From Galeopsis tetrahit (taxonomy: Eukaryota > Streptophyta > Magnoliopsida > Lamiales > Lamiaceae), in NCBI GenBank assembly GCA_963675135.1, contig OY776128.1:68268670-68332669 (forward strand): DNA of 64,000 nt, in the 5' to 3' direction. Made by a program: the position numbers and the translations under genes. This document shows positions 10,872-22,578 of the stretch, piece after piece. Numbering within the stretch: the stretch's first letter is position 1; the number at the start of each line of letters is the position of its first letter. Under the pieces are notes generated by a model. That model was not told the DNA's origin. It saw only the letters and a list, made by a program, of their open reading frames with translations, and ran no database searches.

Positions 10872-11645
10872 TTACACCAAGCCATTTCCTATTGCAAAGT
10901 ACAGGCTATTAGACCATTCAGGAAACGAAATATTACTCCCCATCAGCTTCTTAGAATTGCACCAGTTCCAAACGTATATTTTCATCTCCTCTGGTACTCT
11001 GTCCGTTTTAGCTAGATTGTCTTGAAAGACAATCCTATTTCTTGCCTTCCATAAAAGCCAAGTAGTACACTCCCAAACGCAGGTTGCTATTGCTCTTCCG
11101 TTTTTGCCTTTCAATAATCCAGCGAACTGCAGCAGGTTTGTTGATGGTTCGGCGTGCAACGGTGTCTCTGCTCCCATCCATTTGACAATCGACATCTACA
11201 ATCGTTGCGAAACGGGACATTCGAACAGAGTGTGGCGTGGCGTTTTAGGTTCTTGACTGCAAAAGCAGCAGTTGGTTGATGCTCCATCAGGTAGGATTCC
11301 ACGCCTTTGCAGGTTCATCTTTGTCGGGACTCTACCCCACATTAGCCTCCATCCATCATCCACCTCCTGTACTGGCTCTCTCCTGTCAATCATGGTTAGT
11401 AACTCATTCAACATAGTAAATTCTCGTCTCCAGTTCCACTTCCAGCTCCATACCCCGTCCCTCCATTCCCCCATGCCCCCCACACACTCCCCTTTGTTGC
11501 ACGACAGGTTGTACAACCTAGGGAATCTAGCTTTGAGAGACACTGCCCCCACCCACACCTCCTCCCAAAACAAAGTTTTGTCTCCCTTCCCCAGGACCCT
11601 TTCCAAACCCCCCCTAAACCAACCGTCTACTCCCTCCCCTAACAC
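10872..11645 (-). pseudogene. LINE ORF2 C-terminal part with zf-RVT domain
   Basis: Two overlapping open stretches (11196-11645 and 10872-11195) make the ORF2 tail. The upstream one contains the zf-RVT pattern: WGRVPTKMNLQRRG, then CCFCSQEPKT, HTLFECP. The second continues with WKARNRIVFQD and ends the protein. The domain follows reverse transcriptase in plant L1 elements and probably binds nucleic acid. The two stretches are contiguous in one frame, but the link to the RT part upstream is broken by frameshifts. Confidence 0.8.
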
Positions 11646-11954
11646 CTTATTTATTACCCCTCACCATCCACCTGGCTTCACTCTACGTCCTACCCCCACG
11701 ATATCTGTTTCATGACCCCATAGTTCCCCCCACCTAGATTTGACAACCCTCACCCACAATTGATCGCTCTCCGTTAAGAACCTCCAATCCCATTTCCCCA
11801 ATAATGCTTTATTAAATCATTCAAGATCCTTGACCCCAAGACCCCCAAGAAATTTTGATTTACATATAAATTTCCAACTCACCCATGCTGTTTTTTTTAT
11901 TACCCATGACCCTCCCCCCCCCCAAAAAAAAAAAAGAACTCACCACCCGTTTTG

Positions 11955-11994
11955 GCATTCGGTAGATGGACATAGCATTCGGTAGATGGACATA
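11955..11994. repeat. 20-bp tandem duplication inside LINE ORF2
   Basis: GCATTCGGTAGATGGACATA occurs twice head to tail. Twenty bases is not a multiple of three, so the duplication shifts the ORF2 frame. Confidence 0.9.
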
Positions 11995-12072
11995 AGGTAT
12001 GTCGGAATAGATGCCAATACCACATTAACCAAAGTTAGTCTTCCCCCTATATATAGATAATTTCAGGACCTC

Positions 12073-13253
12073 TCATTTCTTTAGCCTCTGTTTTATTTTA
12101 CGAATTGCATGATCCCACTCCGAAGCTTTTCGGTGAACGCATCCAACTTTTATGCCCAGATAATTAAACGGTAGATTACCCGTTCCACAGCCCATACTTT
12201 CAGCGAATTCCTTCAGTTTATCCTCCTCGATGTTCAACCCGTAAATGCTGCATTTTCTCTTGTTAATTTTTAGGCCAGAAATCAGTTCAGTAATCAGCAG
12301 AAAACTCTTCAAGAAACATACATTTTCATTGGTTGCCTTTCCCAAAAATACAATGTCGTCTGCAAATTGAAGATGAGATACTTGAATCTTGTCCCTGCTT
12401 ATTTCCACGGGTTTAAACAGTCCCTCGTCATCATGATACTGACCCCCTCGGCTGCTAAAAGAAAGAGGATGGGCGAGAGTGGATCGCCTTGTCTAAGGCC
12501 CCTCTCGAGTTGGAATTCCCCGGACGGTCTGCCATTAACTAGAACCGAGGCTCGGGCTGATGATACGCATTCCATCACCCACGTAATACATCTTGGGTGA
12601 AACATGAAGCTTTCCATCATCGCTTTCAAATATCTCCAATCCACTGAATCATACGCTTTGGCGAAATCAATTTTATATATTAGACACTCGTCTTTCCTCT
12701 TCTTAGCGTCTTCTATGGCTTCATTTAACACAACGACGCTATCCAGGATTTGCCTTCCTCCAATGAACGCGGACTGATGATCGGAAATAAGTGACTCTAG
12801 AATTTTACTCAATCTCCTAGAGAGAACCTTTGCTATAATTTTATACACTCCCCCGATGAGTGAGATGGGCCTATAATCGTTGAGTTCCTCCGCTGATTCC
12901 TTCTTTGGGATTAAGACAATAAATGAGGGATTCAGTCCCTTCACAAGCCTGCCATGTTCATGAAATTCATTCATTATCTTCATGAAGTCCTCTTTAAACA
13001 TGTCCCAAAATTCCTTCAGAAATCCAAAGTTTAAGCCATCGGGGCCTGGACTCCGTGAGCTGTCGCATGCCTCAATTGCCTCTCTAACCTCGTTCTCCGA
13101 GAATTCAGATACCAACATGTTATTATCCTCAGATGATACTCGTTTTTCAGCGAAATTAGCACTTAGTTTTACCACCGCTTGGTTGTTTCTCTTGAAGTGT
13201 GCTTTGAAAAATTCGAATACACCCTTTTTACGCCGGCAACCTCCTCGGCCCAA
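12073..13253 (-). pseudogene. LINE ORF2 reverse transcriptase domain
   Basis: The upstream stretch (12399-13253) has the non-LTR RT blocks SPGPDGLNFGFLK, FIVLIPKK, NDYRPISLIGGVYKII, SAFIGGRQILD, YKIDFAKAYDSVDW and GLRQGDPLSPILF. The downstream stretch (12073-12408) carries the catalytic block LQFADDIVF followed by FNYLGIKVG. The two lie in different frames, with a frameshift at about 12400-12420, so no complete enzyme can be made. The order and spacing are those of plant L1 elements. Confidence 0.93.
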
Positions 13254-13571
13254 GCCCCATTCAGTTTTAGTCCCACAATTTCATTGTATTTCCTCCTTTT
13301 ATTTATGTACGAGTGGAAGTACCTTGTGTTGGCATCTCCCTCTCGCATTCACCTGCAGCACGCTTTTTGGAGAAGAAGGTTATCTTTTTCTTTAATCTCG
13401 TTAAACAGCAGTGCTCTATGCTCATTTCTTTGCGCTATTTCCTGTTCGTCCAGCCCCATAGCTTCGTCGATCAGATCGAGTTTCAATATTTCTATTTTTC
13501 TTTCCTCAATTTTCCTCTCCATGGAGCCGAATACCTCTCTGCTCCACTGCTTGAGATCTTCTTTGAGCCTT

Positions 13572-16087
13572 TTAATTTTTTTCTTTGATCACAAAGCCTC
13601 CCCAACCTTCAAAATTGTAGCTGTTCCACCTTTCCAAGACGAAGCTTCTGAATCTCGGGTGTGAAAGCCATGCATTCAGGACCCTAAACAGCTTCGGTCC
13701 CCAATCCTTAATTCTTTTTTCCAGTAATATTGGGCAATGGTCAGACAACGATCTCTTCAAGCCCCTCTGGTGTGAGCTCGGCCATTTCAAAATCCATTCT
13801 GAGTTGACAAGGGCTTGATCGAGTCTGCTTTTACAGGAGGTCGATACCAGGTGAATGATCTTCTGTGGAGGGGAAGATCAATAAGCCCAGATCCTCTAAT
13901 AAATTCGTCAAAGATTTCCATATCCCTCTTACTCGAGCTCATTCCTCTGCCCGCCCTTTCTGCTTCATTCCGCACCGAATTGAAATCCCCCATGATGCAT
14001 ACGCAGCAAGATAGATTCTGGTTCAATATCAGCTTCAGCCTGTCCCAAAGTTCTAATCTCTCTGAAAGGATACACGGGGCACATATATTAATTATGCAGC
14101 ACCCCTTTCTTTCTGGCCCCCATAGACCCTTCATAACTAACCCCCTTCCATGTGCCACCAGCTTAAAGCCGTGAAAGTATCTGAATTCCAAATTGATAGG
14201 ATACCCTCGATCTTCCTTCTGCCTCTCTATAGCCCCACTAGGGATGGCAATGGGACAGAGCAGGACAGATAGTTAAATATTCAAATCTGCCCTGCCCTGC
14301 GACCTGCTGCGGGACAACATTTTGTGCCCTGCCCTGCTCCATGCACTCCAAAAGTTCAAGTAAAATATGCAGATTAAATTAAATTAAACAATAAAATAAA
14401 TATTAAAAATCCACAATTAAATTAAACATTAGAAATTCACTAAGTTATATCCAAAATACTTAACAACAAACAAAATAATCAAATCCAAAATACTTAAAAG
14501 CAAACAAAATAATCAAATCCAAAATACTAAACAACAAAATACTGAACAACAAACAAAAGTTATTCTAAAATATTAAAATATCATCCCAAGTTTAATTCTT
14601 CAATAGAGTGACAGTGCTCTATTCTCCAGTTCTCTATTTCTCCTTCATTATCTTCATCCTAGTCCATTTTAACTTTCAATGACTTCGTTATTCTCATCAT
14701 CCTCACCATAAAGAATATATTCTTTAGCATGTTCATCTACAAAGAAAATAATATGAAGGAGACAGATACGAAGAAGGAGACGGAATTGGAGAGTCGGATA
14801 AACCTTGAAGGCTATTTGGTGACATGGCTGATAGAGAATCGAATGCCTCTTGACCAGCCATTATTAAACCTACAAAAAAAGAAAAACAATTTTAACAACT
14901 GGATTCACTGGAATACATGTATTAGACTATCAGTACCTATTTAACAACAAAAATTAGAAAATTCATATTTAGGAGTATTTAATAGAAATTAAGCAACAAA
15001 TATAAAATTAATCTTTATTCTCTATTCAGATTATTCTGACCAAATTCTAACCAGATTATTCAAATATTAAATATTAATTTTTGATCAGAATAAAATATAC
15101 GATGCCCAAATTCTTACCAGATTATTGAAATATTAAATATTAATTTCTGACTAGATTATTCAACCACTTATATGAATTAATATGGTATAATGGTAACAAC
15201 ATATATAATTATGAATCTACTATGCCCCTTTTCTAATAGCAGGAAAATTAGCAAGTGAATAAGCTTTAAGTGCATTTTTGGAGAAATATAATATCCATTT
15301 TTTTACTGTATATGAGCAATTAATTGATAAATTCAAAGAAATATAACTATCTCCTAGTATATTAATTGACAAATCCAAAGAAATCCAATATTATACAGCA
15401 TCCAAGTTGGAATATTAATTGACAAATACCTTTTTTGATTTGGGGGAAACTAGTATATTAAACAAATTAAAATAGAAGATAACGAGAAAAAAAAATAGAC
15501 AGATTACTTGAATGGAGTCGTCGCCTCGTCGGTGGTAGGTGTGGGCCTGAGCGGCGCCGGTGATCGGAGGACCTGAACTGCTGGACAGCCGACGGAAGAC
15601 AGCGTACGTCTGTAGGATGGCTGGATGGGTAAATTGTGCTTTTGACTTTTGTGAAATTGTGATTTGTGAGAGTGAGAGAGTAAGCGGCGGGGGTAAGTTC
15701 AATTAGGGTTAGTGGGTCACATACTCACATAATTAAATAATATATATATATTAATATAATATTTTTTTTATATTCAGGGCAGGGCAGATTTTTATAATAC
15801 ATGTATCCATGCCTGTCCTGCCCTGCGTGTGGGGCGGTGCAGATTTGCCCTGTTTTAAGGATGGGGCATGGCGGGTCGACTTCGGGGCAGATCATTTTGC
15901 CATCCCTAAGCCCCACTCAAATTTCCCACTACCCCAGATTGACCTACATGGTGCTTCTTCAATTTTTTTCTTTTTTTGTTTCTTGTATACAACAGGAATA
16001 CACTCTTTGACTGTGAATTAGTTCTTTAACTTCCCTTACTTTAGCCCTACTTCCCAATCCCCTAATGTTGTAGCTAATTATCCTCAT
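13572..16087 (-). pseudogene. LINE ORF2 N-terminal endonuclease, split by a hAT
   Basis: The ORF2 start is best placed at ATG 16085-16087 (minus), because it opens with MRIISYNIRGLGSR, the typical L1 endonuclease N-terminus, followed by IQETKKE. The domain is cut at 15909 by the hAT (14239-15908) and resumes below 14231. There 13787-14191 has the active-site motif MGDFNSVRNEAER. 13572-13790 carries the SDHCPILL motif, which holds the catalytic Asp-His. At least two frameshifts occur, one in the A-run near 15975. Confidence 0.82.
14239..15908. mobile_element. hAT transposon, 1670 bp, non-autonomous, inside LINE ORF2
   Basis: The terminal inverted repeats are TAGGGATGGCAA and TTGCCATCCCTA, similar in type to Ac. 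The 8-bp TSD AGCCCCAC is perfect (14231-14238 and 15909-15916), as expected for hAT. Both subterminal regions are rich in CAGGGCAGG/CCTGCCCTG motifs in opposite orientation, likely transposase-binding clusters. The interior is AT-rich, without a recognisable transposase. Confidence 0.95.
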
Positions 16088-16329
16088 AATACACTACTAT
16101 CATTTGACTCCTTGGCCCCATCCATCTGACTAATAAATTAAAGTACATGGTTTTCATCTTCGGCTGCCTCTAGTTCCAGTTTCTCGCCTATTTTCCATGT
16201 CACCTCAGTTTCCCTCGTTGGCTCACCTGTTTTCTGCTTTTTGAAGGTCGAAGATATTGTACCTTTAACACTAGTATCCGTAGCTTTTCGATTCTCCAGA
16301 GTTGGCATATCTTCGAGAAACGTACTGAA

Positions 16330-18272
16330 TTAGGCAAGTTCGACTTTCTTCCGAGCTTTCTTGGACCACCGCTGCCGGTTATTGTGTCCGGTCCCGACTT
16401 TACTTGTGCTATTATTCACCAATTTGTGTAGTTTTGGGCCGTTAAGGGGCGCTAGAGCCCTACCCTCAGTTTCATCCCCTATTCGAGAATTCATTTCCAT
16501 ATGGTTCCTGTTTGACAGGTGGTTTAGGTTATCTGATTCCGGCTGGTTGTGGATATGGGCTTCATCATTTGTGGGGATGTTCGAACTTGCTTGGACCACA
16601 GGAGTGTCACGAGAAGATGGGCCCATCTGTCGTGATTCTTGTTCGGGGGGCCAGCTGAAGTGAGAGCAATGTTTTTATTTGCTTGATCCATGTTCTCCTT
16701 CTCCATTGATTTCTCACCAATTGGGCTTGATCCAATTTCTGTTTTCTTCGGCCCAATGTTGTCTTCTGTACTAGGACACACTTGATTGGGCTCCACACGG
16801 CCCATATTTATTTCTGCTTCATGTGGCCGCATTACCTGCAGATTTGGATTGGATTCGTACGGCGCAGACTTTTCATTCATATCATTGGGTTCCACCACGC
16901 ATGCATTATCTTCCATATTCCCAATGTGTGGGGCCCTACTCACCATTAATACGTTGTTACTGTTTGTCTCGGGGTGCTCCAGATTGTCGGTCACATTCCT
17001 TGACGTTTCGACTTCCTCATCAGAGCTATCTGACCACTCGTTCCGGCCATGCATCGATGCCTTTGCCGATCCAGAAACAATGCTTCTAGACTCATCACTA
17101 TCCCAGGAAAAATTGTCCATCATCATGAGATTGTTGGCCGCCTCGTGGTTTCCTTCTAGGCACGGATACTCCTCGATCACCTTCACTTTTTATACCCTAT
17201 TGTTCACGGATACGGATAGGAATGTACTGATTTCATTGCCAAAAGGGACTAAGAGCATGATTCTGGCACCTTCCAGCCATGACCTACTTTTAGTGCGTTC
17301 GTCCATCTTGATGAATCTCCCAATTTTAGTTCCTATCTCCTAAAAGAATCTCGAATTCCAGGCGTGGAGTGGCACCCCGTACCACCTCGTCCAAACTCTT
17401 CGTCTCTGGTTTACATCATTTTCCTTCCAGGGTCTCGTCCACTCAAACCAGTACCTTATCCATTCGTCCATGTCCTGCACCAGGGATGACATGTTCACGC
17501 CATTCTTAGGTCTCATGAGTAATGCGTTGTCGCCCATAAAACATAGTGTAAGACTACATCCACACTCACTTTGAATCTCCTCACCATTCTCTTCCCAAGA
17601 GAACTCCTTTCTCATTAGGCCGATCCAACACGATTCAACCCAAGTCGTCTCCTCCTTTGTAGGCATGAAGGACATTGTCGTTGTTGCCTTCCCCTGTGGC
17701 GTTGGTGTTGGTTCGGGTTTGCCAATCGCCTGGATAACCTGCCGCGATGTATGCGCCGGTTGTGTGGGTCTATGTGGTGACATCGTGTCTTTGTAAGAGA
17801 CCTCTAGTCTCCTCACTCCGAAGTTGATTGGGAACGAGTGTACCTTTTGAGTCTTCTGAGTATCAATGTTTCTATCGAACTTTGGGAGGTAGACCCGCAA
17901 CTTTAAGCTATCGATCCACAGGTTGTTGAGTTTCTCAAGGGTTTTGACCACGCCGGAGATTTGCCTATTTGCTAGTCTGACGAAGCCGAACAGTCTTCCT
18001 GCTTTGTCACGCTTCCTCGGGCAGAAAATGTCTACGACCTCTCCAATCTCAATGAATCTGGACCTGAGCGTATCCAGATCACAATCCTCAGGGAAGTTTC
18101 TGAAGAATAAAGTTCTCGCCCCTTCCCAATTAGCGTACATCTTTACCTGTTTCTCTCTCAGATTACCCCAGGGTTTAGATATCCTTTGGTTCGTGAACGG
18201 TCTGCCATATGTCTGACTGTCCTTAGATGTGCATCTACCTTCTTCCACAAATGGGTTACATTTCTGCGTCAC
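16330..18272 (-). pseudogene. LINE ORF1: RRM and DUF4283-type nucleic-acid-binding protein
   Basis: The start at ATG 18270-18272 is followed by an RNA recognition motif (RTLFFRNFPED as RNP2 region, LFGFVRLANR as RNP1). A DUF4283-like region follows, ending in WTRWYGVPLHAWNSRFF. The same frame then meets TAG 17340-17342 and a TAA near 17193, after which it stays open to 16524. A frameshift leads into a last basic segment (16330-16626, with KKARKK). ORF1 proteins bind the LINE RNA as a chaperone. This copy is broken by two stops and a frameshift. Confidence 0.8.
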
Positions 18273-18401
18273 CAGATTGCGCTAGGAACAGATCAACCTA
18301 CGATCTACCCCAAACCTCACCCTCTCACCACCATTTCTCTCTCTACCGGACTCTCTCATTCTATCCCTACCCTTAAGCAGCATTTGGTGTGCGCTGATGA
18401 A

Positions 18402-18851
18402 ATAAGTGAGCATTGTTTATATAAATTGATTTTTTTTATTTAATAGTTGGGTATAAATGGTAACATTTATATATACTTAGAAGTTTAATTGTAAGTTGTA
18501 ACATGTATTAAGAAAATTGATTTAAATGAGATTATAGTCATACATAATTAAGATATACGGAGTACTAAAAATGATACAAATTCAGTAGTTGCGTACTTGT
18601 GTCATAATCTAATTCATTTGAATATCTAGCTATACAAAAACTGGGGGAGAATAAATTAAAGTAACTATAAATTTAGAACACAAAAAAAATCGATGGAAAG
18701 TTTGAGGCGTATAGAAGAAAAGAACTTTATGCGTACGCTTTTATCATTAGGTGAAAAAGTTCAAACAAGAGATAAGATTTGAATCATTTGATGTTGTTAA
18801 ATTTCGAACTTTTTAAAGCAAATACTAGTTGTTGTATGGTTGTACTTAAAT
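18402..18851. repeat. ~0.4-kb tandem repeat unit, copy C
   Basis: This copy is complete. It starts ATAAGTGAGCATTGTTTATA and has TTAAATGAGATTATAGTCAT joined directly to ACATAATTAAGATATAC (the Helitron empty site). It ends GTTGTATGGTTGTACTTAAA, after which a further unit start TAGTGAGCATTGTTTATATA follows and then diverges. Confidence 0.78.
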
Positions 18852-20603
18852 TAGTGAGCATTGTTTATATAAAAGTATAGTAAAAAAGACAACCATGAAA
18901 ATGTGAATTTATATGATAGATTAAAGAGATTTTTAAATTTTTTTTTTTAAATCAAGTATTGTTAAATAAGATTAGGCAAATTTTTGTATACAATTGAGTG
19001 TATACTTGCAATTTAATTCTTAGTTATTTAAATATAATTTCAATTGTTCAAATGAATGTTTGACCAATCAAATTAGAATTACAGTTAAATTACATCAATG
19101 CACACAATTGTAACTTATTATATGATTAAATAACATTTGTTTTTTTTAAGGAGTTTACAAGATCAACATAATAAACAATACAACTTCAAGCTCAATGATC
19201 TTCAAACCATATCGGATCACCACGGTAACGTTGTCCCCTCCAATCGTGAGAAGAGGAAAAATAAGTGTACCCTTTGTCCACAATCACGCACAGATCTACA
19301 TCTCTACACCGAGATAACCCCACACTAAGGTATTCTCATGTTAAAAAATAAGACAAAAAAGAGAAACAAAGTTTCACCTAGTACCAAAACCCTACGGACT
19401 AACAAGCCCCATTCTAAAAAAAAAAAAAAAAACCATAACGGGGAAGGAGTTTCAATATGGGAAAAGAGTCACAAAACAGGGAAAGAGACGCGCATGACGC
19501 ATAAAGATTAAAGACAGAAAAAACAACCAAAGATAACAAAAAAAAAAAAAACTATCTAGAAAAAACAGTAAATTAAGATGGGGGATCACTCTAAGGTCCC
19601 TTGGGGGACGACCTATAGCAACCAACTCCTTCCCCAAAAAATAGTTGCAGCTAGCTTCTAAATGGGGAGCAATTTTACAAATGTAACCCTGAGGAGATTT
19701 TCCATTTTAAAATAATAAAACCCCTTTTTGCTTATTGTCTTCCCAATGTTGTCCCACCTTTCTTCCCCACATATCCTTTCCTTTGCAGAATACATTTGAG
19801 AGAGAGAAGGGAGAAAGCAAAACCTCCATTGATGGCAGTGAAAAGAAGACGAAGAGATGAAGAAACGACCGCCGATCTTCGACATTTAAATATGTGGAGA
19901 AGAAGGTATTATTCGATACTATTCCAATTCAGTCAAATATAGCACCTGAGTTGAAGTAGTAGATGCTGCTATGGAAAGTGTATTTGGAAGTGTCGTCATC
20001 GGTTCGGGGAGAGATCCGACCAAACTATTTTCCTACGAAAATTAAATAAAGAGGAACGAAGTTCATAAAAATGACATCACAAATTATTACTAATATAACA
20101 CATGTCAAATATGGAAGATAAACATTGCAAACAACAGTGTACGTAAAAGTGTCTCACGAATTTCATTCATGAAACTTGTCCGTGTCAGACCATCGTTCAG
20201 AATTGGAAAAAAAAAAAGTGTATGTTTTAAGAGAAACCTGTGAATTGTGAATTTGATCATCGCTTTCGAAACTTGGCAAGTCCGTCCCACAAAAACATAT
20301 GATCATATTCATTATTTTTTAATAAAGTTATCACACATGAATTCCAACCATTCACTTTCTTCATCCATGATTGAAATAATGGCTCTTTCGAATTAAACCT
20401 TCATATTTCTTTCTTCCAATATCACTCCTTCAATTAAACCTGAAAATGTATATAGTTAGGGTTTAGTTAGATTCCTTAAACTCGAAAATATAGGGTTGAG
20501 TTAGATTCGAATCCATATGTATATATTTTTTGCGCCAAATACATATATTTTGTGCCAAATTTATATATATGTATATCATTTTATATTATTTTAAAAAGAT
20601 ATA
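18852..20603. other. intergenic, no gene seen
   Basis: The segment begins with the start of a fourth, quickly diverging array unit. At about 18986-19113 a degenerate inverted repeat (ACAATTGAGTGTATAC against ACACAATTGT) may be an old fold-back MITE. The rest is AT-rich, with poly-A runs near 19418 and 19540. Short open frames look random. Confidence 0.4.
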
Positions 20604-20822
20604 CTCCCTCCTATTCAAAATATATGTCATTCTAAGCTTAGACACACATATTAAGATGGTGTGTTTTGTTGTAATACGTTTGATTGTGGTTATTCGATAC
20701 TATTTGATTCGATTTGAGTATTCAATTATCTTATTAATATAAGAGGTGTTAGTAAAAGATGGAATATGAAACTTATAGTGGAACAAGGGAAAACATGAAA
20801 ACTTATAGCGGTACGGAAGGAG
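20604..20822. mobile_element. Stowaway-type MITE, 219 bp
   Basis: It is flanked by TA (20602-20603 and 20823-20824). The ends are CTCCCTCCTATTC and the complementary GTACGGAAGGAG, diverged from the CTCCCTCCGTCCC consensus. No coding capacity. Confidence 0.75.
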
Positions 20823-20882
20823 TACATCTAGCTTCTTATAAGCTCTTAAACAATTTACAAAATGATAGAGCTTATATGATGT

Positions 20883-21152
20883 TTAAATAAACTTAGCCAA
20901 AGAGGTTCTTATTATTTTGAATCCAAGTATGCGTGAATAAGATAAGAGGACTATATGGCACAATTCCAATCCCAAGGTCTCTGCAAACATGTTAATAAGA
21001 AACACAATCGTGTTAGTATCAAAATAGAATTGTTGGCAGTCTTCATCTCTAATGCAAGTAAAAATGAGCCCTTCGCTTGGGAAAGAGAAATGTATATGAA
21101 CATCATCTCCACTACAGTCCTTAACAATCAAACAACATCTGCCTCTTATCAA
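20883..21152 (-). other. unrecognised open frame, possible exon remnant
   Basis: Eighty-nine codons are open on the minus strand, with rather protein-like composition (for example CSGDDVHIHFSFP and RDEDCQQFYFDTN). Part of it is copied again at 21549-21612, where a splice-acceptor-like TTAACATGTTTGCA precedes GAGACCTTGG or its variant. I do not recognise a family. It could be a decayed exon or chance. Confidence 0.25.
20941..21003. repeat. dispersed 62-bp direct repeat, copy 1
   Basis: The segment AAGAGGACTATATGGCACAA through CATGTTAATAAGAAAC recurs at 21549-21612 with only a few changes, 0.6 kb away. Copy 2 runs into the 85-bp tandem duplication. Confidence 0.85.
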
Positions 21153-21600
21153 TCAGTCATATGATACTAACTCATTCTCTAATGTACCTACATCTTTTTA
21201 ACATAGAGAACCATGAAAACACAAGGTTCCTCTATGAACTATCAGAAACAAATCTCACAGGCACAGAATGGATTGCGACCACAAAAGTCGAATTAGTTAA
21301 GAATCAAAAGAAATTCATTGACAAAGTTGAGGCAAACATAGGAGATGCAATTGATATATAAAGTACACATGAAGCATGAGCATCTCAGAGAAACTCCAAA
21401 TAGAGCTAAAAACTTCCACAAAAATCCATTTTCTTTACAAAAACACAAAACCAGTCCCATAGATCAAGTATTTGTAATAGTTCCCCTCATCAATTCACCA
21501 ACAAGTGTCTACAATTGCCATTGGAATTCCACAACCATAACAGAATAAAATTAAGAGGACTATATGGCACAATTCCAATCCCAAGGTCTTTGCAAACATG

Positions 21601-21770
21601 TTAATAAGAAACTTGTTCTATCATATACTGTAAGTGGTCAAAAGAACAACAGATTGAAACCTGCAAGTAGGAATGATTTCATCTGTTAATAAGAAACTTG
21701 TTCTATCATATACTGTAAGTGGTCAAAAGAACAACAGATTGAAACCTGCAAGTAGGAATGATTTCATCTT
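21601..21770. repeat. 85-bp perfect-looking tandem duplication
   Basis: The unit from TTAATAAGAAACTTGTTCTA to GAATGATTTCATCT occurs at 21601-21685 and again at 21686-21770 without a visible difference in the parts compared. It is a recent local duplication in noncoding DNA. Confidence 0.92.
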
Positions 21771-22191
21771 CCGAATCTCTGGACCATAAAACAGCTCCAA
21801 ATCAAGAAAATCTTGCCCATGTAAACACACACACACACAAACACACTCATGAACATCTTCTTAGCACATTCAAGTCATTCAGAATCAGACCCGAAACATT
21901 AAATCTGGCGGAATTTCAAGATTAAGTTTTTAACTATCCATCAAAATCTATTGAAACATTCAGACAAAATTGAAATCTTGTTCCGATGAATCTAACTGAT
22001 TATAAGAAGAAATGGGAGTGCAAGAATGTATTCGAAACTGCGCGAAGAGTTTCTAAATAATTTCCTTTTTAATAATTTATCTGGTAACTCAGGGTGTCAA
22101 CAACCCCCAGAAAACCCTAGATCTACGCCGCCATCACGCGAGCGGCGCAGATTGGAGAAGACGAGTCCCTTGACGGGGCCAATTATATATT

Positions 22192-22578
22192 TTAATTAAC
22201 AAGAATGCTCGTAGGAGTTGCTAATTCCACTAAAATGAAATGCGAAATGGATGTGGCCCCTTCTGTGCCCGAAAAGCGTGCCCACGACTTTAGTTCCGAG
22301 GAGAAGTGGGTTCGGGCTTTTCCCAGAGAGAGGGTCGAGCGTAGTTTGACGATGGCCGTAACTGAAATATTCTTTATGGGGGTTCTGATGGAGCCCGTGG
22401 AGAAAGAATTCTGTAGTGGGGATCTTTTGAAGTGGTCTGAATTCGAGGAATCCGAGGGCAAGATTTCTTCCATGTTGTCGTATTCTTGTTCATCGTCGCC
22501 GAATTTCTTTTTCCAGTGGAAGTATCTTCTGGAGAATGAGAAGGAATCTGGTGGGTTTTTTGCGGTGATTGCCCTCAT
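22192..22578 (-). pseudogene. truncated MIZU-KUSSEI1-like (DUF617) gene fragment
   Basis: From the ATG at 22576-22578 (minus) the frame reads MRAITAKNPPDSFSFSRRYF with a following acidic stretch, then IVKLRSTLSLGK and ILVELATPTSILV. The order matches the N-terminal half of plant DUF617/MIZ1-like proteins, which act in root hydrotropism and related signalling. The usual VGTLFG(Y/H)R segment is unrecognisable, and the protein stops just after the LATPTS motif, where family members continue for roughly another 100 residues. It is probably a decayed 5' fragment. Family assignment is from memory of motifs and is moderate. Confidence 0.55.

Larger units (their letters stand above)
10755..18390 (-). 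mobile_element. L1-type LINE with both ORFs, interrupted by a hAT
   Basis: This is a near full-length plant L1 on the minus strand. ORF1 has an RRM and a DUF4283-type region. ORF2 has endonuclease, reverse transcriptase and a zf-RVT C-terminus. The 3' end abuts an A/T-rich tail (10755-10770). Flanking copies of GTGCTGATGAA (10744-10754) and GCGCTGATGAA (18391-18401) are an 11-bp TSD with one mismatch. Joining them restores the host repeat seen at 6590-6625. Stops, frameshifts and the hAT make it inactive. Confidence 0.92.

Noticed and set aside
11272..11715. 147-codon open frame on the plus strand
   Set aside because: It lies opposite the LINE ORF2 zf-RVT region. The GC-rich antisense strand is open by chance and shows no domain.
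16786..17343. 185-codon plus-strand frame
   Set aside because: It is antisense to LINE ORF1, whose RRM and DUF4283-type content explains the sequence.
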